Shown here: positions 38,411 to 50,297 of the stretch, piece after piece
Position numbering within the stretch: the stretch's first letter is position 1
Layout: every line of letters starts with the position of its first letter
Source of the DNA: Draconibacterium sp.
GTDB taxonomy: Bacteria; Bacteroidota; Bacteroidia; Bacteroidales; Prolixibacteraceae
Assembly (NCBI GenBank): GCA_016705335.1
Contig: JADIYN010000017.1
Location: 37,943-101,942, forward strand
Length of the DNA stretch: 64,000 nt
Direction of reading: 5' to 3'
Made by a program: the position numbers and the translations under genes
The notes under the pieces: model-generated
What the model was told of the DNA's origin: nothing
The model's input: the letters and a program-made list of their open reading frames with translations, nothing else
Databases searched by the model: none

Positions 38411-39876
38411 ATGAGTAATCTCGAAAAATACTTTGAAAAATTCCGCAGCAATATAGTTGGCATCGACCAAACGTTTCAATCTCCTTATGGTGAACAAAAG
38501 ATAGTTTACGCCGATTGGATTGCCAGCGGCAGGTTATACGCTCCTATTGAAAACAAAATCACAAACATTATAGGGCCATTTGTTGGAAACACACACACTG
38601 AAACGAGCGAAACAGGAATCCGTATGACGCAGGCCTATCACAAATCGCATCAACTCATAAAAAAACATGTAAATGCCGGTGCAAATGATATTATCATCAC
38701 TTCCGGATCGGGAATGACTGATGTTATCAATAAATTTCAGCGAATTTTAGGGTTGAAATATTGCGGCAAAATATCGGGTAAAAGTTGTATTGCCGAGCGC
38801 GAAAGACCTGTTGTTTTTATAACGCACATGGAACACCATTCAAACCAAACGTCGTGGTACGAAACCAGCGCCGATGTTGTTGTTATCGAACCCGGAGGGG
38901 GATTGCTGGTTGAACCTGAAAATCTCAGAAAAACACTGGAAGAATACAAAGACCGCCCGTTTAAAATTGGTTCGTTCACTGCATGTTCGAATGTAACCGG
39001 TGTGCGTACTCCATTCTACCAACTTGCCCGGATTATGCATGAACACGGTGGGGTTTGTTTTATCGATTTTGCGGCTTCAGCACCCTACGAAAAAATGGAC
39101 ATGCATCCTGAAGATCCGATGGAAAAACTGGATGCTGTGCTGTTTTCACCACATAAATTTTTGGGTGGCCCCGGTTCATCGGGAGTTTTGATATTTGATG
39201 CTTCGATGTATAAAAATGAGGTGCCCGACAATCCCGGTGGTGGAACAGTTGACTGGACAAACCGCTGGGGAAATACAAATATGTTGACGATATTGAAACC
39301 CGTGAAGATGGCGGAACACCCGGTTTTCTTCAATCTATAAAAACTGCGCTTTGTTTTGATTTAAAAGACAAAATGGGTATTGAAAACATAAAAAAACGGG
39401 AAGATGAATTGCTGAAACTCGCTTTTGAAGGATTGGATAAAATTGCCGGTCTAAATATTCTGGCTGACAATGTGCGTGAGCGATTGGGAGTAATTTCCTT
39501 TTATATTGAAAATATACATTACAACCTTTTGGTACAGATTTTAAATGATAAATACGGAATACAAACCCGTGGAGGATGCGCTTGTGCCGGAACCTACGGC
39601 CATTTTTTACTCGAAGTTTCATACGAAAAATCGCAGGAAATAACCGACAAAATTAACCACGGCGATTTATCAGACAAACCGGGCTGGGTGCGCTGGTCGT
39701 TGCACCCAACAATGACAAATGATGAAGTGGAAACCATGATTCTGGCATTAAATGAAATTGTTGAGAACATTGAAACTTACCGGAAAGATTATGTACATGT
39801 TAAACGTTCAAATGTTTTCAGGCATAAAAACCAAAACACAGATGAAGGTTTTATGAAAGATTGGTTTTACTGTTGA
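38411..39876 (+). CDS. Class-V aminotransferase / cysteine-desulfurase-like PLP enzyme (one frameshift)
   Basis: A PLP enzyme of the NifS/CsdA fold. The PLP lysine is in SPHKFLGGPGSSGVL; other landmarks are HMEHHSNQTSWYE and FIDFAASAPYEKM. The first frame ends at 39340. The second covers the small domain (RGGCACAGTYGHFLL, with the mobile-loop cysteines) and ends at 39876. Adding an A in the GGGGAAA stretch near 39271 gives WGKYKYVDDIETREDGGTPG, joining them into about 488 aa. It is longer than IscS/SufS and has no suf or isc neighbours, so it may be a specialised desulfurase/selenocysteine-lyase-like enzyme rather than the main Fe-S supplier. Confidence 0.85.
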
Positions 39877-39933
39877 TGAAAAATCCCGGTTACTTGATTT
39901 CAAAAGAATGTTAAGGTAATACTCAATTTTTAT

Positions 39934-40458
39934 TTAATTGGGTTCACTGATACTTCCATAAAACGAAATTGACTGTCTGCGTGAACTTCCAACAGTAAGA
40001 GTCGCACATCCTGTTTTCGTGATATAAAATCTATAATTTAACAGATCAGTGCCATTTTTTACTTTTAATACTGCATTATAACCCGATTTATTTTTATTGA
40101 AATGATAATACTGAAGTGGAAGTGTAAAATCAAAACCTGAGTTTTTAACATCTGTATCAGTACTTACATAATAAGCCTTACCTATAAATGGCAAATACGA
40201 TTTTACAATTTCATTTTTTACCTGAACATCACAAGTGTAATTCAAATCCACATTACCTCCACCTCTAACCATCATATCGGTAGCATTAAACATAAAAGCA
40301 GTATCTGTAAGTAATTTACCGATCTTTTCCATAATTATTTTTTCTTCAAGAGACCTTTGTACTTTTCCATCCTTTTTTGTAACCGTTGATTTTTCCTGCC
40401 CGGATACATTGTAAAACATTGGAAAAAGCAATAACATTACTACAATAATTTTTTTCAT
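39934..40458 (-). CDS. DUF4251 domain secreted protein
   Basis: A 174-aa protein with signal peptide MKKIIVVMLLLFPMFYNVSG and a DUF4251-like domain, recognised by the pattern FMFNATDMM, YLPFIGKAYY and the final SSRRQSISFYGSISEPN. DUF4251 proteins are exported Bacteroidota proteins of unknown function. I take the ATG at 40458; a TTG nine bases upstream is less likely. It is flanked by unrelated genes. Confidence 0.8.
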   Translation of the reverse strand: MKKIIVVMLLLFPMFYNVSGQEKSTVTKKDGKVQRSLEEKIIMEKIGKLLTDTAFMFNATDMMVRGGGNVDLNYTCDVQVKNEIVKSYLPFIGKAYYVSTDTDVKNSGFDFTLPLQYYHFNKNKSGYNAVLKVKNGTDLLNYRFYITKTGCATLTVGSSRRQSISFYGSISEPN

Positions 40459-40586
40459 ATCTGTCAAATTTTGTTGATATATAAAGATAAAACATATTTA
40501 AGTTATCTATTTAATAATATCAAATTTATTCCATAATTCTCTATGTATGTTTTAATTTTATCCACTTACTAAACAGGAATATAATT

Positions 40587-41348
40587 ATGAAAAAATACAA
40601 AACGGGTTTGGTTTTAAGCGGAGGCGGAACACGGGGTTTTGCGCATTTGGGTGTTATTGCTGCCCTTTTTGAGATGGGAATAAAACCCGATGTAATTTCG
40701 GGGACAAGCGCCGGAGCAATTGCGGGCGCTTTTATTGCTGCAGGGAAAGATCCTGTGGAAATAAAAGACATTTTAAAAGGCGGTTCTTTTTTTAAATACT
40801 CAAAACTTCAGTTACCAAAAAACGGATTAATGAAATTAGATGGCTTGAAAGAACTGTTTCATAATGAAATATCTGCAAAAAACCTTGAAGAATTGGGGAT
40901 ACCTCTTTTTGTTACAGTTTCAAACCTGAATACGGGTGATGTTGAATACCGCAACACAGGCAGTCTTGATGAAACAGTGCTTGCATCTTCATCAATTCCA
41001 ATACTTTTTGATCCTGTTTCAATCAACGGAAATTTGTATGTTGATGGTGGATTACTTGACAATATTCCGATTGAGCCAATAAAAAACGACTGTGAACAAA
41101 TAATAGTTTCCAACATAAGTCCCATTAAACCAAAAGAGACTATTAAAAATCTGATTGAAATTGCAACACGTTCGTTTTATATGAGTGTAAATTCGAATAT
41201 GAAACAGGTACGTAAATATGCATCGGTTTATATTGAACCAGAAGGAATTGAAGAATATGAAATTTTGAGCCGTACACATGCCGACGAGCTTTATGAACTG
41301 GGTTACAGATCGACAATGAATGTACTCAATCAATTACATTTAAGCTAA
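40587..41348 (+). CDS. Patatin-like phospholipase (RssA/YchK type)
   Basis: A 253-aa patatin-fold lipid acyl hydrolase. The oxyanion loop is SGGGTRGFAHLGV (about 11), the nucleophile GTSAGAIAGA (Ser about 41) and the catalytic Asp in VDGGLLDNIP (about 153). It has no signal peptide, so it is cytosolic or peripheral membrane. Small bacterial members without a barrel domain act on membrane phospholipid; the substrate here is unknown. It converges on pbpC. Confidence 0.9.
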   Translation: MKKYKTGLVLSGGGTRGFAHLGVIAALFEMGIKPDVISGTSAGAIAGAFIAAGKDPVEIKDILKGGSFFKYSKLQLPKNGLMKLDGLKELFHNEISAKNLEELGIPLFVTVSNLNTGDVEYRNTGSLDETVLASSSIPILFDPVSINGNLYVDGGLLDNIPIEPIKNDCEQIIVSNISPIKPKETIKNLIEIATRSFYMSVNSNMKQVRKYASVYIEPEGIEEYEILSRTHADELYELGYRSTMNVLNQLHLS

Positions 41349-41380
41349 CTTTTAATATAAGATGACAGTTAACCTTATTT

Positions 41381-43799
41381 TCAATAATCGAGTTGAATTC
41401 TATAAAACTTAAAAAACTCAATTTTTGTCGGCAATAAAAATCGACGGGTCGGCTGTTTCCCGACTGGTCGGTGACATTTAGTACGTGCCACCCTTTTTCG
41501 GGTCGGACCGCAAGCTGATGAATTCCTGAAGTTGGTCCCATAAATTTTTCGTCCAAATGCCAGTAAATAGTAGCTTTCCTTTCGCGGTGAACCAACTCGA
41601 AAATCAACTGGCCGGGTGGTCCGTCCAAATCGGTGGGTACAAATAAATTGTTCCATTCGCGTGGATAAACAAATTCCAAAGGTTGAATTTCGTCGGTGCA
41701 TCCCGGCAACATCGGAGGCAACAAAGCATACAACGGATTTCGGGGCTTGAATAATATTCCATCGCAGGTGATAAAACAAACCAGTTTTATGAACCATTTT
41801 CGAAACCGGGTAACAATCGGCATTTACGCGGAATGTGCCGTTTTCGTTTAAATGAATTTTTCACGGACAAACTTCCACTTTAGAGCCGCGAGGCAGCCAA
41901 CCGTTTGTGTTGAATCGCATTGGCACCCGGCCGAAATCCACTTTCGGCGCACAATTTCACCTCCTCCATTTCGTCAACAGGTTTGTTGAACCAGTCGGAA
42001 ACCGGAGTAAAGCAAAATATCAAACAGCAACGGAGCAGCAGCAGAAACACCGGTAAGTCCCTGACGGCCTTCGCCATCGGCATTACCCACCCACACGGAA
42101 ACCACAAAATCGCGGTTCATTCCTACCGCCCAGCCATCGCGAAAACCAAAACTGGTTCCTGTTTTCCAGGCTATATTTCGTGCCGAGGCAAATTCCTGCC
42201 ATCCCGATTCCGATTCAGGCCGTTGCACCTGCAATAAAGCCTGCAAAGTAAGGTAAACTGACGAAGCCCTGACAACAGGTTGAATTGCCTGACCTGAAGT
42301 TTTTTCAGCATACGAATCCTCTTTTTTCCAAACCAGCGGTTTAAACGGTTCCGCTTCGTAAAAACCATCTTTTTCGTTGTAATTCTTTAAAATCGAAACC
42401 ATTGATGTGTACATTCCGGCCAAATCCCACAGCGTAACTTCGGCGCCACCCAAAATCAGCGAAAGTCCGTAATGTTCCGGTGCCCGGGTTAGTGTTTTCA
42501 TTCCCGTTTTTTTGAGGAAAGAATAAAATGGTGGCACACCGTAATTCTGCAGCATTTTTACTGCAGGAATATTTAACGACCTTGCCAGCGCCTGCTCTGC
42601 AGGAACCGCCCCGTTAAACTCCTGGTCGAAATTCAACGGAGTAAATCCGCCAAAACGGGTTGGAATATCGGGAATCAGCATTTGCGGGGTAATTAATCCG
42701 TCATCCAGCATTTTGCAATACAAAAAAGGTTTTAATATGCTACCGCTGCTTCGTGGTGCCATTATCACATCGACACTGTTTCCGTGTTCGGTTTCCTGTC
42801 CATCGTACACATTTCCCACATATGCTTTTACTTCCCTTGTTGAAACTTCGGAAACAACAACCGAAATATTGTAAATGTGATTGGCTTCCAGATTTTGCCG
42901 GTGCCGGTTCACCAATTCTACTACTTTGCTTTGAAAATAACCGTCAATCGTCGATTTTATGCGCTGACCACTGTTTTTTGTGCCGCTTTTTCAACCAGAT
43001 GATATGTATTGATGGGCAGCGGATTTACCTTGTCGGGCAGCGGTTCTGCCACCGAAAGCTGAAAAGTAAGGTTGTCGATATCTCCGTTTTCAAGCAGTTT
43101 TTCAAGCAATCTGTCACGTTTTTGTTTTAGTCGTTTATCCAGTTTCCCGGGGTAAATCAATGACGGTGCGTTGGGTAAAACCGCCAAAGTTGCCGCCTCT
43201 GCCCACGAAAGTTCGCTGGGCGGGCGGGCAAAATAGCGCCATGATGCGGCATCAAGTCCGACCACATTTCCTCCAAAAGGGGCGTGTGAAGCGTACAGTT
43301 TTAAAATCGTTTTTTTTGAAAACCGGAGTTCGAGGTTCAGCGCCCAAATCATTTCAATGATTTTATTTTTTATCGACCGCTCCTTTTCTCCTCTGGCAAG
43401 ACGGCAAACCTGCATGGTTAATGTACTTCCGCCACTTACAATTCTCCTTTCCCTAATATTTTGAATAAGAGAACGGACAACCGAAACTGGATTAATTCCG
43501 GGATGAAACCTGAAATACCTATCCTCGAAAAGCAAAACACATTTTTCGTATTTCTGTGGTACTGAATCGACTTCCGGGAACCGCCACTGCTGATCGGAAG
43601 CAATGCGGGCACCAAGTAGTTTGCCATCATTGCTCTCTACAACTGTTGAAAACGGGGTGTTAAAAAGTGGCCTGGGAACAGAAAAAAAGAAAACAATGAA
43701 AGCGATGATTATGAATAAAATGGAAAAAAGAAAACGCTTACTCCAGTAAAAATGAGTTTGTTGAAGTCTGTTCTTCTTCTTCAAGGTTTGTATCTTCAT
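41381..43799 (-). pseudogene. pbpC: Penicillin-binding protein 1C, many frame breaks
   Basis: A bifunctional peptidoglycan synthase. Frame 1 (43799-42957) has a membrane anchor and the GT51 transglycosylase (LLFEDRYFRFHPGINPVSVV, SGGSTLTMQVCRLA). Frame 2 (about 42955-41974) is the transpeptidase with SILK (SxxK) and WKTGTSFGFRDGW. The C-terminal BiPBP_C domain is spread over at least three frames (about 42010-41381; SKVEVCP, YALLPPMLPGC, FVPTDLDGPPGQLIFEL). At least six single-base repairs are needed (near 42965, 42005-42017, 41920s, 41870s and further). Each restores family sequence, for example NCDSTQTVWLPRGSKVEVCP. The 3' end is uncertain. It lies downstream of the alpha-2-macroglobulin gene, its usual partner. 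Confidence 0.85.
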
Positions 43800-43885
43800 A
43801 ACCGGTTATTCTTTTCTTTCATAAGCCGTTACATATATAACACACAGGCGTTTCAATCAGTTGATTTCTTTTAGTTTCAATTTTT

Positions 43886-44005
43886 TTAATGGCTAAAGCC
43901 AGGTTTTGTAAGTAGTCTATGTTCACCGGGCTAAAGCCGCGGTGTAAAAGATTTTTTTACACCGGTGGCTTGGTGGTCTGATTCGCCGAAAGCCCGGCTT
44001 CAGCC
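43886..44005. repeat. REP-like palindromic region between the macroglobulin and pbpC genes
   Basis: Three copies of a GGCTAAAGCC-type core (about 43891, 43929 and, as GGCTTCAGCC, 43996) surround a strong hairpin, CGGTGTAAAA (43940-43949) / TTTTACACCG (43955-43964). The composition is GC-richer than the surroundings. It may be a dispersed palindromic repeat and could attenuate read-through into pbpC. Confidence 0.55.
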
Positions 44006-44016
44006 CTTAATTCCCC

Positions 44017-47000
44017 CTATTTTTCACCACCAACACTCACCCACCGTCCGGGTTTTTGGGCACGGATACTAAAATCATACATCGCTTCGCAACTTACGGG
44101 TGGCTGATAAAATCGACCGGTATAAGCAGCATTCAGATAAAAGACAAAGGTTTTCTGCTCATTCATTCTCAGGTCGAAATATGTAAACCCTGTCATCGCG
44201 AAGATCCTGGTAATCGAATGTCGAATTTTGGTTTTGTGGAATATCGTTCAAACGTTTATTCAAAATCTCCCACCCCGACGGAAATACAGTGCTTAAAACC
44301 ATTTCTTCGTAATCTTTTTCAGTTCCCGGATTTTTTACGGTCACTGCCATTCTGAAATCTTCGCCCTGCTTTAAGGTTTGCGGATTTATTTCATTACCTG
44401 AAGAATCGAGGTATTTTAAATTCATTATCAAATCCTGTGAAACCGAACCAGAATCAATACCTGCGGGTATTCCGCGTGCCAGAATCTTAACAAAAGTCGG
44501 AGTTTCGCCTTGATTGGAATATTCAATTTTAACTTTGCCATCGGTTTTGAGTTTAACCGGAATTTTCAGTACCGGAATTACAGAGCGTAAATTTGTTTTT
44601 TTCCATTAATCACCATTTCGAAACGGGTTTCGTGTGCCCTTGAAAATATTCACGCGCAAATTGGGCAGCCGACGACAAACACCAGGCGGCGGTTTGTGTG
44701 CTTAACCAATCCTCCCTGTTCATTTCATCCGAAATAGTTTGAAGCATTTTAAATGCTTTTTCTTTCTCCTTCATCAAAACCAACGTTTCCAGAATCATGG
44801 CCTTGTCGCGCAAAGCCGAACCAAAAGTGCCGCCCATTTCGTTGTAATCGTTTACAATTGTGGTTGCATTGTTTACCAGTTGCTGCGCAGCTTCGGTTTG
44901 ACCTGCCAAAACGTATGCTGCTGCCAGTCGCCACGAAACTTCAGCGGATTTTCCACTTTTTTCACGCAACCGGTTCATCGCACCCAAATCAGGTGAACCA
45001 GCCAAAGCAATTGTGTATAAACGGTAGGCCTGAAAAAAATCAGAATTTTGCCGGTTGAATCCACTTCCCGATGCACTCCAGTTTCGGGCTGCAATCCGCT
45101 GAAAATTGAGCCATTTGTCTTTCATACCAATGGGCAGAGAATAACCTTCATTTTCAGCTTTCAGCAAAAAATGACCAGCATAACTTGTTCCCCAGTCGCT
45201 GACAATTGCATCGCCGGGCCAGTAGCCAAATCCGCCGCTGGGTAACTGGAAAGCCGGTAATTTCTCCAAAACTTCGCGAATATTATCTTCTGTTTCCTGT
45301 TTCTGATCGGCCGAAAGTTCAGTTAAATCCTTTAAAAACAACTGCGGAAAACCACCCGAAACAACCTGTTCGATACAACCGTGAGGATAATTAATCAGGT
45401 AATCCAAATGTTTGGTGAGATTTAACGATGGGAATCCTGAAATTTCAACCCAGGCTTCTGCATTTGCTGATTCGCCGGGAACCTGCAAATTTGCAGTCCA
45501 GCTTTTTTTGCTTTCAACTATTGCCGATTGTTCAACGGTTACAGGAGAATTTGGATTCCTGATTTCCAATTCAACTTCATAAGTGGCTTTTTCACCGCCA
45601 CTTGAAGCTTCTATTTCTATTTTCCCAACTCCTGTTTTTGATTTGGCCCTGAGTTTAAAATAGACCACTTTATCGCCAACTTTTGAGAACTCAACACTAT
45701 TCTGCGATTCGCCAGCCAGTTCTGTTAAATCGTTAGTTTTTACCCTGACTGTTACATTTTTTACGGTTTCCTTCATGGAAAAAACATTTACCGGGAGACT
45801 CACTTCCTCACCCGGTGCCAAAACACGCGGCAAAGTTGCCAGTAACATCAAACCTTTGCGCACCGGAACTGATTTCTCCGCATTTCCGTACGCACCATTT
45901 TTACCAGCAACTATCATCACACGCACCGCACCCACGTAGTTGAGCATAGTAAAACTGTGTTTGTTGGTTTGCCCTTTTTTAACTGTGAATGGCCCGACAA
46001 ACTGAACAACCGGTTTAAACCGGTTCACCTCCTTTTCCTGAAGGTGACATATCGCTGTCGCCGCCGACGGCAAAGCCTTTTCGAGTCTGGCACCGTAAGC
46101 ACCGGCAACAAAATCGTATAAATCCCAGGTTTTTACACCAAGCGCTTCGCGGGCGTAGAAAGCAGCGTGCGGATCAGGTGTTTTGAAATTGGTCAATCCC
46201 AGCAAACCCTCGTCAACAATGGACAACGTATAGGTCATCTCTTTTTTGTTTGCCTCGGTAACTTTGATTGTGTATTTTGCTTCCGGCTCTATTTCGGCAG
46301 GAGTTTCAAGCACAGGTTTTAAAATGGTTTCGGGATTTTCAACCAACACAGGTACAACTCCGTACAAGCGCAGCGGTGCATCGTTTTGGGTTTGTCCGTA
46401 AGGTTGAATTAAACTCACATGAATATAGAAATTGGGTGCCATTTCGGGTTTTACATCGATAAAAAAGCGGGTTTGTTTTTCCTGAGTTTCAACCCAGAAA
46501 AAATCAGTAACTTTTGTTCCGTTTTCCAGGCTAACCAAAGCTTTTCCGGCATTTGAAGATGGTATTGTAACCTCAATTTTTTCACCGACTTTGTACTTAT
46601 CCTTGTCGGTTCGCAAAGTCAGTAAAGTAGCTCCGTCAGCCATTCCATCCGAGCGCCAGCTACCCCATTCCGACATATAAAAAGTAACACCTGTAGCATG
46701 CCCGCCTTTTACGTCTTTCACCCAAAGCAGATATCTTCCGTTATCTTCCCAGTTTTTGTATTTTACATTGAGTTTGATGGTGGTTTTATGTTCTGCCCTG
46801 CTGATACTCCATGACGAAACAGGTTTATAATATTTGCCCGTTACATAATGCGCCAGGTTTTCATCGCCCGATTCCCACCACCAGCGCCAGTCGATTTTGT
46901 AAAGTTTTATTTGCAAATCGCTCCCCGAAACCGGTTTCCCGTTTTCGTCAACCAAAACAATTTCGGGCGAATAATCGGTGCCGGTTTTGTACCAGTTGTC

Positions 47001-49540
47001 TTCCGATGCAGGCATTTTTACTCCCACAAAAGTGCTGAAAGGTGCAAATTTTGTTTGTGCCACATTGATACTGAAATCGCCGCCTTCTTCAAAAACCCGG
47101 GTTGTAAACCACGCTTTTACCATTCCCGGCGCATTTTCCAACGATTTGAAATCGACAGGAACCGTAGTTTTCCCGCTTTCATTCAAACGACCTTCGAAAA
47201 TGGTTTGTTCAGCAGGTTCGAAAACAGAAGCCGGATCGGTAAACGAATACTTCTCGAACCCTTCAAAAACAGTTCTATCTTTTACAAAAAGCACATCGAC
47301 TTTTGTTTTTAACGAACGTGCCGGAGAACCATGCAACCATGCCGATTCAAGCGGAATACTGTTTGTTTTGCGGGTGAGCACGGTTTTTGGCAATCCCAGT
47401 TCCACTTTTAGCCGGTTGGGTTTTACGGTTTCTATTTTGATGCGTTTGGAGAAAGTGGCATTTCCACTTTTTACTTCAGCCTGCCAGTTTCCGGTGGGCG
47501 CATCGCCTGAAGTTTTGGTTTTAAACAGATAAGAACCATTTTCGCTTTCGGTTTGCACCCTCCTGTCAACAACCTGACCGCTGGGATTTATAAGCTGAAA
47601 AACAACCGGGAAACCTGCCGGAAGTCCAACGCTTTCCTTTTCCACAATAAAACTCATAAAAATTGTATCGCCCGGGCGCCAAACACCACGTTCACCATAA
47701 ATAAATCCTTTTAATCCGTCGGTGATAATTTCGCCTGAAACATTAAAATTACTGGTGGAAAGCGAAGTTCCGTCATCGAGGCGCAGGTAACCAAACTGTT
47801 TCTCTTTTTGAGCGATGAGCAAGAAAGGTTTCTTGTTAAGATTGACAGAGGCAAATCCCTGATTATCGGTTTTAACAGTTTCAATTAACTGATTCTGGTA
47901 ATTGTACAAACGAAGTTCAACATCCTTTTCAGGATTGGTTGTGAGCAGATTTGTAACAGCAAATTTCAGTTCCTGATTACGCCCTTCCTTGGCAATAATG
48001 CCAAGTTGCGATGCAAAAATATTTCTCGAAACAAATCTGTCAAAATTGTAATAAGAAGCATGGCAGGGATTATTGCGTTGCTGCCAGTCGAAATCATCGG
48101 GGTAATAATAATCAGAATACCAACCCGGACTATCCCATTCGGTTTGATATGGTTCCTCTGTTTTTATTTCTGATTGCAGCAACTGATTTTCTTTTGGTTT
48201 CACTCCGCAATTAAAAAGCGAATGTTCCTTTTTAAAACTGATTTGCACATTGTAAATCGCACCCTGTTCAATCCGAACAAGTTTTGCAAGATTTATACGA
48301 TAAGTACTCCATCGTTCCAAATCGCCCGGCTGGTCGGGTGTTAAGGCAACTTTACCCGTGTAAACCAAACGTCCGACTTTCTTTAAATCTGAATTACTTT
48401 CCCACTGGTTATCCTGAAAATAATGTAAAATATTATCCTTGAAAATTTCAACCACCCGAATTTCGACAGCACTCAGATTTACTGCTTCAAAAGGAATTTC
48501 AAGGAATCCACTTTGTGGTACAATATTTCCCTTGCCTACAAACCTCACCGCTGGTTTTATACTTTCAAACTGCAACCTGAACTTTTCCGTTTTTTTAAGT
48601 CTGGTATAGTTCATATTTTGAATTCCTTCAAAAATATTCAAGTCGATTTCTCCTGAAAGAATTTTGGAAGGCCAGGCGTTAACAACATTATTTTCCAGGT
48701 CAGCCGCAATTCGGTTCCGTCGGAAAGGGTAATCAAACCGGTAATATCCTGCGCTTTAAGAAGAGGATCAGAAAAGCGGATTTCGATATGCTGTTCAGGT
48801 TCGTGGATAACTTTTGCAGCAAGAATTGAAAATGCGTTTAATGCCGGTACTTCGAATTTCTCTTCTCCTTTTATCTCCACATTCAACGGTTCACCATTCC
48901 ATTCAATTTTCAATTCAGCCGATTTCTCAGCGGGTCTTTCCAAACTGTCGATACTAAAAAAGTGCTTTCTCCTGTCAGGTTCATGAATCCAGTTTATTGT
49001 AACTTCCTTTTCGTCAAAGGCAGCGCGCAAAATTTTCTCGGTTTCTGCAAAACCAGTAACGTCGGCTGTTAACAGGTAACCATTCAGTTGCATTTTTTTA
49101 TAAAGGCCACCATCGTAATTTTTTAATCCATCGATATTAACTGAGAATGACTGTTTTATTGTTGAAAACTGAAAAGCCATTTTTCTCATCCCTTCCTCGG
49201 TTTTCATTAATTCACCCAAAAGAAATTCGGCAGAATATACCGTTCCTGAACGAAGTGGCTCCGATGGACGGAACTCGATTTGCCGCTCATTCACAAACAC
49301 AGTTTCCCCTTTTATTTCGGGAGTAAACCGAAACAATTGTTTTCCTGATTTTTCGGGATTTGAAACAGGTTCGGATAAATAAACCGAAATGACCGACTCA
49401 GTTGAAATTATTCCACTGGTAAATGCCTGAACATATTTTCCAAATGTGGCTTCAGGTTGTACCTGCTTTACTTTGGGTTGGCAACTGATTAGAAATAAAA
49501 CGATTAGAAAGCCCGGAGAGAATTTTATATTTTTCATCAA
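44017..49540 (-). CDS. Bacterial alpha-2-macroglobulin (YfhM-like lipoprotein with thioester), several frameshifts
   Basis: A periplasmic protease trap of about 1840 aa after repair. A lipoprotein signal (FLIVLFLISC) starts the protein. MG domains follow, then the thioester motif in YPHGCIEQVVSGG within an alpha/alpha-toroid domain, and a C-terminal receptor-like domain ending GRWVSVGGEK at 44017. Frame breaks lie near 48712 (repair: NNVVNAWPSKILSGEIDLN), 44643-44646 (FSRAHETRFEMVING), 44595-44602 (KKTNLRSVIPV) and 44176-44184 (YFDLRMNEQKTFVFYLNA). Genes for such proteins commonly sit beside pbpC, as here; the pair is thought to guard the envelope against proteases during wall repair. The intact 1343-codon central frame (48641-44610) supports a functional gene. 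Confidence 0.9.
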
Positions 49541-49708
49541 AGTGATTTTTTACTGCTGGCAGAGATGACCAAAATTACAAAATTTGGTTGATTTTTGGGG
49601 CAAATATGCCCCGTTGTTTATTATTTTTAGAACTCAAAAAATGTATAATCAATGAAAAATTTAAAAATCGTATTTTTATGAACTCAATAAAATGTATATT
49701 CAACTTGA

Positions 49709-50296
49709 ATGAAGAAAATACTCATCATATTTGCACATCCCGCTTTAAGCAAATCAAAGATTCATCGGCGACTGACTGATTCAGTTAATAATCTGCCTGG
49801 AATTACTGTCAATAATTTATACGAAAATTACCCTGATTTTTATATCGATATAATAAAAGAGCAACAACTATTAATTGAGCACGACATTATTGTTTTGCAG
49901 CACCCGCTTTATTGGTACAGTTCGCCGGCAATCTTAAAAGAGTGGTTTGATCTGGTTTTGCAACACGGATTTGCTTATGGGCTTAAAGGTAAAAATCTCG
50001 TTGGTAAACAGGTAATTTCTATCATTTCCACGGGTGGTGACAAGGAAGTGTATTGCAAGGAAGGCCGTAATCATTTTACCATTAACGAATTTCTTGTTCC
50101 TTTTAAACAATCAGTTAACCTTTGTGGAATGGAATATTTACCGCCATTTGTTATTTACGGTTCTTATTCGTTAAACAACACTGAAATTGAACAACTTAAC
50201 CTAAAATACAAAAAACTTTTATTTGGTTTAAGAGATGGACAATGGGAAAACAATATTTTAAATTCGAAGCAGTATTTTAATGATATATTAGATTAA
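49709..50296 (+). CDS. kefF: KefF-like NAD(P)H:quinone oxidoreductase
   Basis: A 195-aa flavodoxin-fold protein (KKILIIFAHPALSKSKIHRR; VLQHPLYWYSSPAILKEWFD; IISTGGDKEVYC) of the NQO1/KefF/MdaB type. It ends 1 nt before the kefC-like start, so it is almost certainly the ancillary activator of that K+/H+ antiporter. FMN or FAD is the expected cofactor. The same fold also serves general quinone detoxification, but the tight coupling favours KefF. Confidence 0.88.
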   Translation: MKKILIIFAHPALSKSKIHRRLTDSVNNLPGITVNNLYENYPDFYIDIIKEQQLLIEHDIIVLQHPLYWYSSPAILKEWFDLVLQHGFAYGLKGKNLVGKQVISIISTGGDKEVYCKEGRNHFTINEFLVPFKQSVNLCGMEYLPPFVIYGSYSLNNTEIEQLNLKYKKLLFGLRDGQWENNILNSKQYFNDILD

Positions 50297-50297
50297 T

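Noticed and set aside
38411..39876. SufS/IscS as the housekeeping cysteine desulfurase
   Set aside because: The protein is much longer than SufS or IscS and no suf or isc genes are adjacent, so only a desulfurase-like class-V enzyme is claimed.
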